Source: Ensifer sp. MPMI2T (GTDB lineage Bacteria > Pseudomonadota > Alphaproteobacteria > Rhizobiales > Rhizobiaceae). Taken from it: 64,000 nt of DNA. A program made the position numbers and the translations under genes. Positions 1 through 10,233 of the stretch are shown one piece after another (the first letter of the stretch is position 1; each line of letters begins with the position of its first letter). The stretch spans positions 26,036 through 90,035 of the forward strand of contig NZ_SRXN01000031.1 of assembly GCF_004827385.1 (NCBI RefSeq), written 5' to 3'. The notes below the pieces were generated by a model. The model did no database searches. It was given only the letters and a program-made list of their open reading frames with translations, and was not told the DNA's origin.

Positions 1-83
1 TCCGCCATCAGCTCATATTCGAGAACGTTCACGCCGGTTCTGGTCTCGAAGCGGCTTAGCGATTGCGGCAGGCGAAATGTCAT
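1..83 (-). CDS. Unidentified protein, N-terminal 27 residues only (runs off window)
   Basis: An ATG at 83 reads leftward into the window edge without a stop and begins MTFRLPQSLSRFETRTGVN. An AGGGAG ribosome binding site lies about seven bases upstream, which supports a genuine start. Only 27 codons are visible, so no family can be assigned. The gene is transcribed away from the repeat-bearing spacer and diverges from the unknown gene beginning near 485-554. Confidence 0.55.
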   Translation of the reverse strand, partial: MTFRLPQSLSRFETRTGVNVLEYELMA

Positions 84-100
84 CGGCAGCTCCCTGAAGG

Positions 101-206
101 CTACTGCATGATTCCTTAAATCCGAATCGACTTAAGGACAAAATCATGCGGCAATTCAAAGTGCTACAGCGACCTTGACGCGTCCGACTGGACGCACGGC
201 GCTGTC
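101..206 (+). repeat. RIME-type intergenic mosaic element, full copy
   Basis: The element starts CTACTGCATGATTCCTTAAA and ends with GGCGCTGTC. It consists of two imperfect palindromes, an AT-rich arm pair (CATGATTCCTTAA / TTAAGGACAAAATCATG) and a GC-rich arm pair (CAGCG.CC / GG.CGC.CTG), joined by AATTCAAAGTGCTACAGCGA. The same architecture recurs at 7234, 18399, 21061, 42549 and 59918. Confidence 0.85.
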
Positions 207-322
207 GGGGGCAGCATGGACCGGGAACGGCTCTCACGCAAGGGCCTGCCAGTTTCGGCGCAACAGGCAGTATGGTTAAGACTTCATAAACTTCTTTAGC
301 CTATCCTCAGGATCATGCCTTA

Positions 323-384
323 CATGCAGAAATTCAAAGCGTTACGGCGTCCTTTGCACGCCGGATAGGACGCGCGTCGCCGTG
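323..384 (+). repeat. RIME-type element, second-palindrome half copy
   Basis: Only the right half of the element is present: TGCAGAAATTCAAAGCGTTA followed by a GC-rich hairpin ending in GTCGCCGT. It is more diverged than the full copies. Confidence 0.65.
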
Positions 385-484
385 AGTGTCTGCGGCCAAG
401 CCGTGACTGGCTCGGCCAACCGGCCGTTGCGCGCATGAAGCGCTCTCCGACAGCAATCATGGAGATCCGACGCCGTTCGGGGCT

Positions 485-2185
485 TTGCGGCGAGTTTTAC
501 GCAAGGCGCTGCGAGAACAGCAGGACGTTGCTGCCAGCGAAGTGGAAAACGGAATGCTGCCCATTCTCACGATCAGAAACGCAGTAGGCCCAGGCGACGA
601 AACCACGTCACAGATCCGCCATGCCATGCTTCCATCAGGTGAGCGCGCCGAGGCGATCCAGAAAATTCTCGACGCGCTCAGCCGTCATCTGTCCGGCAAG
701 GAAGTTCTTTCCAGGGACGCGCTTGTGCGACTGATGGAGGATTTGGCGCGCATCCTCAAGTTTCCGCCCTTGCCGCAGGAAAGCGGTCGCGAATTCGTCA
801 AGCGCCTGGTCGATTTCCTTCGATCCATGCCGATGCCGGAGCGGCTGCTCCTGGAGCGGCAACTCGGCGGACGCAGTCTCGCGCACCGTCTCGCCGTGCT
901 GACCGCCTTGCCGGCCGGCCATGGAGAAAGAACTGCAGGCGCCAATACATCACCTCCTCAATCTCAACCGAAGGAGGCGATCCGCAATCTGCCGGTGCAG
1001 ACGGCCGCACCGCCCCAGTTCGCCGCGATAAAAGCGTCCGCATCGAGCGATGTCTCGCTGCTTCAGTCGATTCTGAAGAAGACCTTCAGCGCCGACGAAG
1101 AGGGCGACCTGGTCGAGGCGACGCGCGACGAGGCGCCGAAGGACTCCAGGCGATCGGATGCCGCGAGGACAACGGATGCACGCCCGCAGCGGACGCACAT
1201 TTCTGCCCGTCCGGATATGGAGCCAGCGGCGCTGGTTGTGGATGGCGCCACGGAGGGCGAAGTACCTGAAACTGAGGCGGCTCTCCCGCAAACGCTGCTC
1301 GAAGGAGAAGTCGCCGACGTTGGCGTTGATGGCGGCCCTAGCAACTTGGCTGGCAAGACAGGGGACTTCGACGCCTCTCCGTCCGATCCGGCCCTCTCCA
1401 CGGCGCCGGAAGACTCCGATCCGACGGCAAGCGACGCGGAGGCGGTCTTACCCGAACGTGGGGCTGCGGAAGCGGCTGACGACGACGGGCTCGATGTGGA
1501 TGGCACCTATGGCCGCCCGGCGCCCGATCCGGAAGGCAACGGGCACGGCACGCGACCTGCCGGTCCGCGCGGAGAGCCCGGCGGTCAGATTGCGCGTTTC
1601 TCCGCCGAGGCCGTTAAAGCGATTGTCCGTGAGAGCGTCGCCCTTCCCGAAATCTTGGCCGAGAACGGAAAGTTGGCGGAACCGAAGGGGGATGATGCTG
1701 TACAGCGGCTGCCGGCACCGCCATTGGAGAGCGACGCGGCGGAACATTCGCCATTCACACGCCCCAGGAACGAGACGACCAGGGCCGCTCCGATGAGCGA
1801 GCCGCGATCGGCCGACGAACCGGAGAAGACGGCGGCGCTGCGCTCGGGAATTCAAGCGAAGGCACCAAACCCCAGCGACGATCCGACGATGCAGCAGATA
1901 ATCACCCGTCTCGTCGAAAACGGGCTCCCCCGCGAGGCGATACCATTCGCCCTCGTTCCCTATCTCCCGGCCAAGGCGGACGCCGAAGACGCAGCTGAGC
2001 GGACCGACCGGCAGGAACGGACGGGCGATGAAGAGAACGGTGCCGGAGCGGAAGCAGAGAGCGACGAAGGCGATCGCGAAACGCCCGCAAGGGAGTTCCC
2101 CGACCGTGAAGCGGAAGAGAAGAACGACGAGCCCGGCGCCATTGATGCCTATGATCTCTACAGAAAGCTCGGCGGTCTTGGCTGA
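485..2185 (+). CDS. Unrecognised disordered acidic protein (start uncertain, 485-554)
   Basis: I do not recognise this protein. From an upstream TTG it would be 566 residues. In-frame GTG 542 and ATG 554 (MLPILTIRNAVGPGDE) are more plausible starts, although none has a strong ribosome binding site. The N-terminal ~130 residues look folded and helical (residues such as EAIQKILDALSRHL and LLERQLGGRSLAHRLAVL). The middle ~300 residues are low-complexity, rich in A, E, D, P and R, and probably disordered. A short conserved-looking helix follows (TMQQIITRLVENGLPREAIP), then a very acidic tail ending DAYDLYRKLGGLG. There is no signal peptide or membrane segment. It converges on rpsA, with the rpsA terminator between them. 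A scaffold-like role is conceivable, but nothing in the sequence proves it. Confidence 0.6.
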   Translation: MRRVLRKALREQQDVAASEVENGMLPILTIRNAVGPGDETTSQIRHAMLPSGERAEAIQKILDALSRHLSGKEVLSRDALVRLMEDLARILKFPPLPQESGREFVKRLVDFLRSMPMPERLLLERQLGGRSLAHRLAVLTALPAGHGERTAGANTSPPQSQPKEAIRNLPVQTAAPPQFAAIKASASSDVSLLQSILKKTFSADEEGDLVEATRDEAPKDSRRSDAARTTDARPQRTHISARPDMEPAALVVDGATEGEVPETEAALPQTLLEGEVADVGVDGGPSNLAGKTGDFDASPSDPALSTAPEDSDPTASDAEAVLPERGAAEAADDDGLDVDGTYGRPAPDPEGNGHGTRPAGPRGEPGGQIARFSAEAVKAIVRESVALPEILAENGKLAEPKGDDAVQRLPAPPLESDAAEHSPFTRPRNETTRAAPMSEPRSADEPEKTAALRSGIQAKAPNPSDDPTMQQIITRLVENGLPREAIPFALVPYLPAKADAEDAAERTDRQERTGDEENGAGAEAESDEGDRETPAREFPDREAEEKNDEPGAIDAYDLYRKLGGLG

Positions 2186-2211
2186 CCTCTCCATTCTTTT
2201 CCCGCTCAACG

Positions 2212-2247
2212 AAAAAGCCCGCGGAGATCGCTCTCCGCGGGCTCGTT
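2212..2247 (-). terminator. Rho-independent terminator of rpsA (possibly bidirectional)
   Basis: A perfect 11-bp stem (GCCCGCGGAGA at 2217-2227 with TCTCCGCGGGC at 2232-2242) encloses a TCGC loop. On the minus strand it is followed by a TTTTT run, as expected just beyond the rpsA stop at 2267. The plus side has a weaker T-rich flank and could also serve the convergent gene. Confidence 0.85.
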
Positions 2248-2266
2248 ATTTCCGGTTCCGCAACGA

Positions 2267-3973
2267 TTATTCGTTGGTCTGGCGGTTCTTCAGGGCAGCG
2301 CCGAGAATGTCGCCGAGCGAAGCGCCGGAGTCGGACGAACCGAACTGAGCGACGGCTTCCTTCTCTTCCGCGATTTCCAGAGCCTTGATCGACAGCTGGA
2401 TCTTGCGGTCCTTCTTGGAGAAGTTGGTGACGCGGGCGTCAACAACCTGACCAACCGAGAAGCGCTCCGGACGCTGTTCGTCACGGTCACGCGACAGGTC
2501 CGCACGACGGATGAACGAGGTGATGTCTTCGTGGTTCACGAGCTTCACTTCGATGCCACCATCGTTGATCGCGATGACTTCAGCCGAAACAACGGCGTTC
2601 TTGCGCAGTTCGCCGGAAGCGGCAGCTTCACCGACAGAATCCTTCCCGAGCTGCTTGATGCCGAGCGAGATGCGCTCCTTCTCGACGTCCACATCGAGAA
2701 CGACAGCACGGACGACATCGCCCTTGTTGTATTCTTCGATGACCTGCTCGCCCGGACGGTTCCAGTCGAGGTCGGAGAGGTGGACCATGCCGTCGACATC
2801 GCCGTCGAGGCCGATGAACAGGCCGAATTCGGTCTTGTTCTTGACTTCGCCTTCGACTTCGGTGCCAGCCGGATGGCTATGCGCGAATGCCTGCCACGGG
2901 TTCTCGAGCGTCTGCTTGAGGCCGAGCGAGATACGACGCTTGGTCGGATCGACTTCGAGAACGACAACGTCGACTTCCTGGCTGGTGGACAGGATCTTGC
3001 CGGGGTGAACGTTCTTCTTGGTCCAGGACATTTCGGAGATGTGGATCAGGCCTTCGATGCCCGGCTCCAGCTCAACGAACGCACCGTAGTCGGTGATGTT
3101 CGTGACGGTACCAGAGATCTTCTTGCCGACCGGGTACTTCGCGCCGATGCCATCCCACGGATCGGACTCGAGCTGCTTCATGCCGAGCGAGATGCGGTGG
3201 GTTTCCTGGTTGATGCGGATGATCTGAACCTTGACCTGCTGGCCGATGTTCAGGATTTCCGACGGATGGTTGACGCGACGCCATGCCATGTCGGTCACGT
3301 GCAGCAGGCCATCGATGCCGCCGAGGTCGACGAACGCACCGTAATCGGTGATGTTCTTGACGACACCCTCGACAACCTGGCCTTCCTCGAGGTTCTGAAC
3401 GATTTCAGAACGCTGCTCGGCGCGGGACTCTTCCAGAACCGTACGGCGCGAGACCACGATGTTGCCGCGGCGCTTGTCCATCTTGAGGATTTCGAAGGGC
3501 TGCGGGTTGTGCATCAGCGGGGTCACGTCGCGGATCGGACGGATGTCGACCTGCGAACGCGGCAGGAAGGCTACGGCGCCGTCGAGATCGACGGTGAAGC
3601 CGCCCTTGACCTGGTTGAAGATGATGCCTTCGACGCGTTCGCCGGCCTCGAACTTCACTTCCAGGCGCTGCCAGCTTTCCTCGCGGCGAGCCTTTTCGCG
3701 CGACAGAACGGCTTCGCCGAGCGCGTTTTCGATGCGCTCAACGTAGACTTCGACTTCGTCGCCGACCTTGAGCGAGCCGTCCTTGGCCTTGGCGCCGAAT
3801 TCCTTCAGCGGCACGCGGCCTTCGACCTTCAGACCGACGTCGACGATCGCGACGTCCTTTTCGATCGCGGTGATGACGCCCTTGGCGACATAGCCTTCGG
3901 CGAGGTCCGTCTTGGCGAAGGACTCTTCGAGAAGCGCTGCGAAATCATCACGGGTGGGGTTGGTTGCAGACAT
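2267..3973 (-). CDS. rpsA: 30S ribosomal protein S1
   Basis: This is ribosomal protein S1, which binds mRNA on the 30S subunit and helps initiate translation. The 568-residue length fits S1 of this lineage. It carries six successive S1/OB-fold repeats, recognisable by recurring phrases such as ITDYGAFVDLGGIDGLLH, ITDYGAFVELEPGIEGLIH and KTEFGLFIGLDGDVDGMVH. The first two are the degenerate ribosome-docking repeats. The start MSATNPTRDDFAALL is preceded by an AGGAGA-type site. It lies downstream of cmk and aroA on the same strand, the common alphaproteobacterial and enterobacterial order cmk-rpsA. A strong terminator follows. Confidence 0.97.
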   Translation of the reverse strand: MSATNPTRDDFAALLEESFAKTDLAEGYVAKGVITAIEKDVAIVDVGLKVEGRVPLKEFGAKAKDGSLKVGDEVEVYVERIENALGEAVLSREKARREESWQRLEVKFEAGERVEGIIFNQVKGGFTVDLDGAVAFLPRSQVDIRPIRDVTPLMHNPQPFEILKMDKRRGNIVVSRRTVLEESRAEQRSEIVQNLEEGQVVEGVVKNITDYGAFVDLGGIDGLLHVTDMAWRRVNHPSEILNIGQQVKVQIIRINQETHRISLGMKQLESDPWDGIGAKYPVGKKISGTVTNITDYGAFVELEPGIEGLIHISEMSWTKKNVHPGKILSTSQEVDVVVLEVDPTKRRISLGLKQTLENPWQAFAHSHPAGTEVEGEVKNKTEFGLFIGLDGDVDGMVHLSDLDWNRPGEQVIEEYNKGDVVRAVVLDVDVEKERISLGIKQLGKDSVGEAAASGELRKNAVVSAEVIAINDGGIEVKLVNHEDITSFIRRADLSRDRDEQRPERFSVGQVVDARVTNFSKKDRKIQLSIKALEIAEEKEAVAQFGSSDSGASLGDILGAALKNRQTNE

Positions 3974-4135
3974 AAAATCTCCTGATGCATCTCAAAAAGA
4001 GACGCACATGCGCCGGGGGCTAGCGTTAAACGGGCCTGAACCCAGTCCGCCCCATATGAAGGAGCAATCCGGCGCGTGGACGGAATTTCAGGCTTTTCAA
4101 GATCGCGATCGGGCAGGAGCCGACGATGGCTTTCT

Positions 4136-4773
4136 TCAAATCTTCCTTTGCAAGGCCGCGTCGATCAGCGTCTTCGCCGCCTGGAATGCCGCCTCTATAC
4201 TCATTTCGGAAGTGTCAAGCAAGTGTGCATCCGCCGCCGGTCGAAGAGGGCTGTCGGCCCGCCCCATATCGCGCTCGTCGCGCTTTTTCACATCCTCGAA
4301 GATCGCGGCGTAATCGGCCGTCCCACCGCCTGCAATGATCTCGTCGTAGCGCCGTTTTGCCCTGACTTCGGGCGAAGCCGTCACATAGAGCTTCGCGGCG
4401 GCGTCGGGACAGACGACGGTGCCGATATCGCGCCCGTCGAGCACGGTGCCCGGCTCCTTCCGCGAAAAGCCGCGCTGCGCCTCGACCAGCGCACGGCGCA
4501 CGGCGGGCATGACAGCAATCTTCGACGCCGCCTCACCAATCGCATGGGCGGAAAGCACCGACCGGTCGAGGCCGGAAAGATCGACCTCGTGCGCCATTTT
4601 CTCGGCAACTGCCTCGTCATCGAGCGGCAGCCCAGCATCGATGAGCGCCTTGGCGGTGGCGCGATAGGTGAGCCCGGTGTCGAGGTGGTGGAAGCCGTAT
4701 TCCTCGGCAATCCGGCGCGAGAGCGTCCCCTTGCCGGCCGCGGCGGGTCCGTCGATGGCGATGGTGAATGTCA

Positions 4774-4774
<1 letters not shown>
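4136..4774 (-). CDS. cmk: Cytidylate kinase
   Basis: Cytidylate kinase phosphorylates CMP and dCMP to the diphosphates in pyrimidine salvage. The protein is 212 residues from ATG 4774 and opens [17 protein letters not shown] with the P-loop GPAAAGKGT. The nucleotide-binding and lid motifs [13 protein letters not shown] and [15 protein letters not shown] are present. The ATG overlaps the aroA stop (ATGA), so the two are translationally coupled. A TTG one codon upstream is less likely to be the start. rpsA follows about 160 bases downstream. Confidence 0.96.
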
Positions 4775-6234
<1,460 letters not shown>

Positions 6235-6426
6235 CTAACATAAAGCACAAATAGGGTCATCCTCCCGGACGAAGAAAATGCGAGCGAGGCCCAGCCGAAG
6301 TTTGTCTTTGACAGAAGCCGTCAAGACGATTATGGGGACCGGCTAATCATCATAAGCTTGATAACTTTCCACCCGCCGGCTTACCGGCAAGAGCCGGCTC
6401 GTCCGGCCATTCAAGAGGCTTTGACT

Positions 6427-6816
6427 GTGGCAAAACCGGAACTTGGAACAAAGCGCATAGACCCGGAAACGGGGCGCAAATTCTACGATCTGAACCGTGA
6501 TCCGATCGTCTCCCCCTACACGGGCAAGTCCTATCCGCTGTCCTTCTTCGAGGAGAGCTCCGTCGCCAAGGTGCTCGAGAAGGAGGAAGAGGAAGACGTA
6601 ACGGAAGTCGACACCGAGAACACCGAAGTCGAACTCGTTTCGCTGGAAGATGCCGACGACGAAGCATCGGGCGGCGACGACCTGCCGGATCTCGGTGACG
6701 ACGATGTCGAGATCGACGGCGACGACGACGACACCTTCCTCGAGACCGACGACGAAGACGACGACGACGATATGAGCGACCTCATCGGCGTCTCCGACGA
6801 GGACGAGGACGTTTAA
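6427..6816 (+). CDS. FYDLN_acid family protein (TIGR02300), function unknown
   Basis: A GTG start at 6427, with an AAGAGG site upstream, gives 129 residues beginning VAKPELGTKRIDPETGRK. The family-defining FYDLN motif sits at residues 19-23, followed by RDPIVSPYTGKSYP, which resembles a zinc-ribbon remnant without cysteines. From about residue 50 the protein is almost entirely Asp and Glu, with runs such as DEDDDDDMSDL. The longer in-frame ATG at 6358 lacks family similarity in its extra residues. The family is confined mainly to alphaproteobacteria and has no established function. It is divergent from aroA and followed by tRNA-Ala. Confidence 0.85.
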   Translation: MAKPELGTKRIDPETGRKFYDLNRDPIVSPYTGKSYPLSFFEESSVAKVLEKEEEEDVTEVDTENTEVELVSLEDADDEASGGDDLPDLGDDDVEIDGDDDDTFLETDDEDDDDDMSDLIGVSDEDEDV

Positions 6817-6920
6817 GCGTTTCAAATGACGCACAAAAGCCGCTTCGGCCGCGAGATTATGCAGCGGCCGGGGCGGATGGCCGGAAGAGAAAATAAATCG
6901 CACCGGCCTTAAATTTTCGG

Positions 6921-6949
6921 CTTGCCATCTGCAAAAAGCAGAAGTAATA
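6921..6949 (+). promoter_or_regulatory. Candidate sigma-70 promoter of tRNA-Ala
   Basis: CTTGCC at 6921-6926 and GTAATA at 6944-6949 are separated by 17 bases. The -35 fits the rhizobial consensus CTTGAC well and the -10 (CTATAT) only loosely. It would give a leader of roughly 60 bases before the tRNA. Confidence 0.4.
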
Positions 6950-7013
6950 AGCCGCCACCCGCCGGGCACAACGCCCGACGATCTTCCCGGAACCGGCACT
7001 GCCGGACCCTGAT

Positions 7014-7089
<76 letters not shown>

Positions 7090-7621
7090 AATCTTCTTTG
7101 TATCCCAATAATTTACCCAGATGACAATCGGCACGTGGACCGGTCTTGCATGCAGGGAGGCGCGAGGACGAAAAGCGGCGTCCGACGACCTACCGATCGA
7201 TGCTTGCGATGCGCCGGCCGCGATGGGCGGTCTTACTGCATGTTTCCTTAAATCGTAGCCGATTTGAGGACAAAACATGCAGCGATTCAAAGTGCTACAG
7301 CGTCCTTTGCGCATCTGAAAAGACGCACGACACTGCAGGAGACCCCAAGGCAAAGGAGCAGGGCATCTTCCCCTGCGCTTCCGCAGGAAAGCGAAAATGC
7401 GCCGTGATATATTGCGGCCGATGCTCGTCCGGTATCGCGGGAGCAGATCCATGAGGCTCATCATCTCCGCCGTCGTGCGCGTGGTAACGCGATCGTGGAC
7501 AGCGCCATCGGCGCACCGGATCGGCAAGTCGGGAGGAGATCGACGCACTGCAGACCACAACAGGCGGTTTGGCGCAGGAGCAAGACGCCCTTGCTGAGCC
7601 GCCAAAGCATGGAGGTTCCCA
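7090..7621. other. Intergenic spacer after tRNA-Ala, with one RIME copy
   Basis: Apart from the repeat at 7234-7338 I see no gene with a plausible ribosome binding site, codon pattern or family resemblance. Short open frames here are arginine-rich GC artefacts. A GGAGG site immediately before 7622 belongs to the next gene. Confidence 0.55.
7234..7338 (+). repeat. RIME-type intergenic mosaic element, full copy
   Basis: TACTGCATGTTTCCTTAAAT begins the AT-rich palindrome and GATTCAAAGTGCTACAGCGT leads into the second hairpin, ending near ACGACACTGC. Both halves are retained. Confidence 0.85.
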
Positions 7622-9016
7622 ATGCCTTTGTTCATTGTGCGCCATCAGCATTCGCCCGAAGCCTGCCCCGCGCGCGATCCGGCCATGGGCGCAATGCTTC
7701 TGAACCATCTGAGCCGGCCGAGCGCCGCTCGCCATGGCGTGGCCATCAAGGGCGAGGCCGTGGTCCGCGGCACCCACTCGCTGTTCTTTATCGCCGAGGC
7801 GGCGGACGAGGCCGTCCTCCAAGCATTCTTGACGCCGTTTCGTCAAGCCGGCGAGGTCGAAGTGATGCCGGCATCGACCTGCGCCGAAGTAGTGGCGAGC
7901 GGCGGCTGCGATGCAGGCCCGACGCAGGTTTCAACCACGTCGCTCGACCCGGCGGATGCTTGCCAGGACGCCATCGAGGCGGGACTTCTGGTTCATAGCG
8001 CCTATCCGCTGAACGGCGAGACGTCGGTGCGGGACCTCGCGGGCGGAGCCGTGATGCCCAATGGTCGGTTCTACTTGCGCAACCACTTCGATATCCCGAA
8101 ACTCGACGGCGAGAGTTTTCGGCTCTCGCTCGGCGGGATGGTCGAAAGGCCCCTGAGCCTGAGTATGAGGGACCTTCACAATCTTCATGCCGAGAGTCTC
8201 GTGGTTACCCTCGAGTGCGCTGGTAACGGCCGCAGCCTGTTCGATCCGGCCGTGCCCGGCGAAGCCTGGGGCCTGGGCGCCGTCAGTACCGCCGAATGGA
8301 CCGGCGTTCCCTTGATCGAGGTGCTCGAACGGGCAGGCCTCAGACCCGGCGCAACGGAACTCACGTTCCGCGGCGCGGACGGTGGGCTCGTCGACGGTCG
8401 CGATGCGCCGATACGTTTCGAGCGCGGCCTCAGCTTCGACCAGATTCGCGAAGCGGGCGCGCTGCTTGCCTACGAGATGAACGGTGAACCGCTGTCGTCA
8501 CCTCACGGCTATCCGCTGCGGCTGATCGTGCCCGGCTGGTATGCCGTGGCGTCCGTCAAGTGGCTGACCGAGATCGTTGTTACCGAGAAGCCCTGCGAGG
8601 CCTACTATCAGACGGAGAAGTACTGGTATCAGTGGGTGCGGAACGGGCGCGACGAGCGCGCGCCGGTGACGCTCATGAATGTGCGGGCGCTGATCGCTTC
8701 GCCCGATCAAGGGGAGAGCCTGCCGCGCGGGGAGACGGCGATCCGCGGCGTCGCCTGGTCTGGCGCCGGCAGCATATGTCGGGTCGACGTAAGCCTGAAC
8801 GGCGGTCCATGGCGCGAGGCACGACTTGTAGGCGAACGGCGGCCTGGGGCATGGCAATGGTGGGAGTTGATCACGCGGCTCGATCGGATCGGGCCGCTCG
8901 CCGTGCGGGCGCGCGCTACCGACATGACCGGCCGAATCCAGCCTGAGCGCGCCGAGTGGAACCGTATGGGCTACGGCAACAACTCGATCCACTCCGTCGC
9001 CGCACGGGTGATCTAA
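7622..9016 (+). CDS. Sulfite oxidase-like molybdopterin protein with extra N-terminal domain
   Basis: The protein is 464 residues and starts MPLFIVRHQHSPEACP behind a clear GGAGG. Residues ~120-330 form the oxidoreductase molybdopterin-binding domain of the sulfite oxidase family. The conserved molybdenum-ligand cysteine is in ECAGNGR (Cys199), with family motifs NHFDIPKLD, SPHGYPLRLIVPGWYA and SVKWLTEI. Residues ~340-460 are the Mo-co dimerisation domain. Residues 1-~105 are an unrelated small alpha/beta domain, and no Tat or Sec signal is present, so unlike SorA/SoxC it should be cytoplasmic. The substrate is unknown. No heme partner is adjacent. Confidence 0.85.
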   Translation: MPLFIVRHQHSPEACPARDPAMGAMLLNHLSRPSAARHGVAIKGEAVVRGTHSLFFIAEAADEAVLQAFLTPFRQAGEVEVMPASTCAEVVASGGCDAGPTQVSTTSLDPADACQDAIEAGLLVHSAYPLNGETSVRDLAGGAVMPNGRFYLRNHFDIPKLDGESFRLSLGGMVERPLSLSMRDLHNLHAESLVVTLECAGNGRSLFDPAVPGEAWGLGAVSTAEWTGVPLIEVLERAGLRPGATELTFRGADGGLVDGRDAPIRFERGLSFDQIREAGALLAYEMNGEPLSSPHGYPLRLIVPGWYAVASVKWLTEIVVTEKPCEAYYQTEKYWYQWVRNGRDERAPVTLMNVRALIASPDQGESLPRGETAIRGVAWSGAGSICRVDVSLNGGPWREARLVGERRPGAWQWWELITRLDRIGPLAVRARATDMTGRIQPERAEWNRMGYGNNSIHSVAARVI

Positions 9017-9141
9017 CGCCGAGCGCGAGCGCGCTCGGCGAGACCGATGCGGCCCCAAAGCATCGTGCCGAATGAGCGCCCGATTGCGCGGTTGATGCAT
9101 TCACAAAATCTTAACCAGCGACACTGGAGAACAAGGCTCCG

Positions 9142-9939
9142 ATGTTCCTCGTCTCCAAAATCTTCTGGCTCGTCGCCCAGCCGCTCTCGCTCGCATTCGC
9201 CAGCCTACTCGTCGGCTTGCTGCTCATGTTCGGCCGGTTTCGGCGGAGCGGCGGCGTCTTCTGCTCGCTGGGACTCGGCGTGCTGTTCGTCAGCCTCTTC
9301 ACGACCACCGGCTCCTATTTGCTGCAGATCCTCGAAGACCGGTTTCCCCGCCCCTCCCCGCCGACGGAGCTTACCTGCATCATCGTGCTCGGCGGCGCCT
9401 TCGAGAATGTGGTGATCGATGGGCGCGGCGGCATCGAGCTCAATCAGGCGGCGGAGCGCTTCGTCGAGACGGTTCGGCTCGCCAAGGTCTATCCGGCTGC
9501 GCGCATCCTCGTGTCGGGCGGGGACGGTTCCTTGAGCGGCGGTTATGCCGGCGACGCGGAGGCCTCGCGGGCGTTCTTCGACGCGTTCGACATCGCCCCC
9601 GATCGTCTCGTGCGCGAGGAAGACTCGCGCACCACCTTCGAGAACGCGCGCAATACCAAGGATTTGCTGGGCGCGAACCGAATGGAGCATTGCGCGCTTG
9701 TCACCTCGGCCTACCACATGCCGCGCTCGATCGGCCTCTTTCGTTCGTTCGGCATCGACGTGATGCCCTGGCCGACGGATTACCGGACGAGCGGCAAGGT
9801 GCAGCTCGGCTTCGACTTCACCCAGCCTTCGCTCAATGCGCAACTGGCGACGACCGCCGCCAAGGAATGGACCGGGCTGCTTGCCTATTATTTGCTCGGC
9901 CGGACGCAAACGATCCTGCCGCAACCGGGTTTGCGTTAG
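9142..9939 (+). CDS. YdcF/ElyC-family DUF218 membrane protein
   Basis: A 265-residue protein with two N-terminal membrane helices (VSKIFWLVAQPLSLAFASLL and a second hydrophobic stretch at ~40-60), followed by a DUF218 domain. The characteristic motifs are present: CIIVLGGAF near residue 75, ARILVSGGDG, the acidic/Arg region ENARNTKDLL and VTSAYHMPRSIGLFR. Family members such as ElyC and SanA affect envelope integrity and peptidoglycan or common-antigen precursor balance in enterics, so an envelope role is inferred only. It lies 125 bases after the sulfite-oxidase-like gene and may be independently transcribed. Confidence 0.88.
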   Translation: MFLVSKIFWLVAQPLSLAFASLLVGLLLMFGRFRRSGGVFCSLGLGVLFVSLFTTTGSYLLQILEDRFPRPSPPTELTCIIVLGGAFENVVIDGRGGIELNQAAERFVETVRLAKVYPAARILVSGGDGSLSGGYAGDAEASRAFFDAFDIAPDRLVREEDSRTTFENARNTKDLLGANRMEHCALVTSAYHMPRSIGLFRSFGIDVMPWPTDYRTSGKVQLGFDFTQPSLNAQLATTAAKEWTGLLAYYLLGRTQTILPQPGLR

Positions 9940-9954
9940 CGCGTGTCCGGTGAG

Positions 9955-10108
9955 CGTCCCTCATCCGCCTGCCGGTACCTTCTTCCCGCAGGCGGGGCGA
10001 AGGGGCATGCGGGGCCGCCTCGCGCGACATCGGCGTTTGAGGGAAGAGGGCTGCGCCAAGCTCTGCGTCCCCCTCCCCTGCAAGCGGGGTGAGGGCCAAG
10101 GTTCCTCA
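9955..10108. repeat. GC-rich palindromic dispersed repeat (CCCTCATCCGCCTGCCGG family)
   Basis: The block opens CCCTCATCCGCCTGCCGGTA and contains the hairpin unit TCCCGCAGGCGGGGCGA and a second unit CCCCTGCAAGCGGGG. An inverted relative occurs at 30372-30545. It fills most of the spacer between the DUF218 and TRIC genes. Confidence 0.75.
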
Positions 10109-10233
10109 GTTCGAGTTGTCTAGCATATCCTTGAAAAGCACAGCCTTCCGCCCCGCTGACTTATTCCCGGCGTTGCGCTAATGATCGCGGATAGCGTCAA
10201 ACCGGGCTCGGCGCAGTCCAGAGCGGAGTATCC

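Larger units (their letters stand above)
84..484. other. Intergenic spacer with one full and one half RIME-type repeat
   Basis: No convincing gene is visible. It holds the complete RIME-like element at 101-206 and a partial one at 323-384, plus unremarkable sequence. The promoters of both flanking divergent genes must lie here, but I could not pick out a clear -35/-10 pair. Confidence 0.6.

Noticed and set aside
2531..3985. A 484-codon plus-strand open frame opposite rpsA
   Set aside because: The periodic S1 repeats of rpsA produce the periodic antisense sequence; not an independent gene.
7397..7597. A 66-codon frame between tRNA-Ala and the sulfite oxidase-like gene
   Set aside because: Arginine-rich composition, no convincing ribosome site and no recognisable domain.
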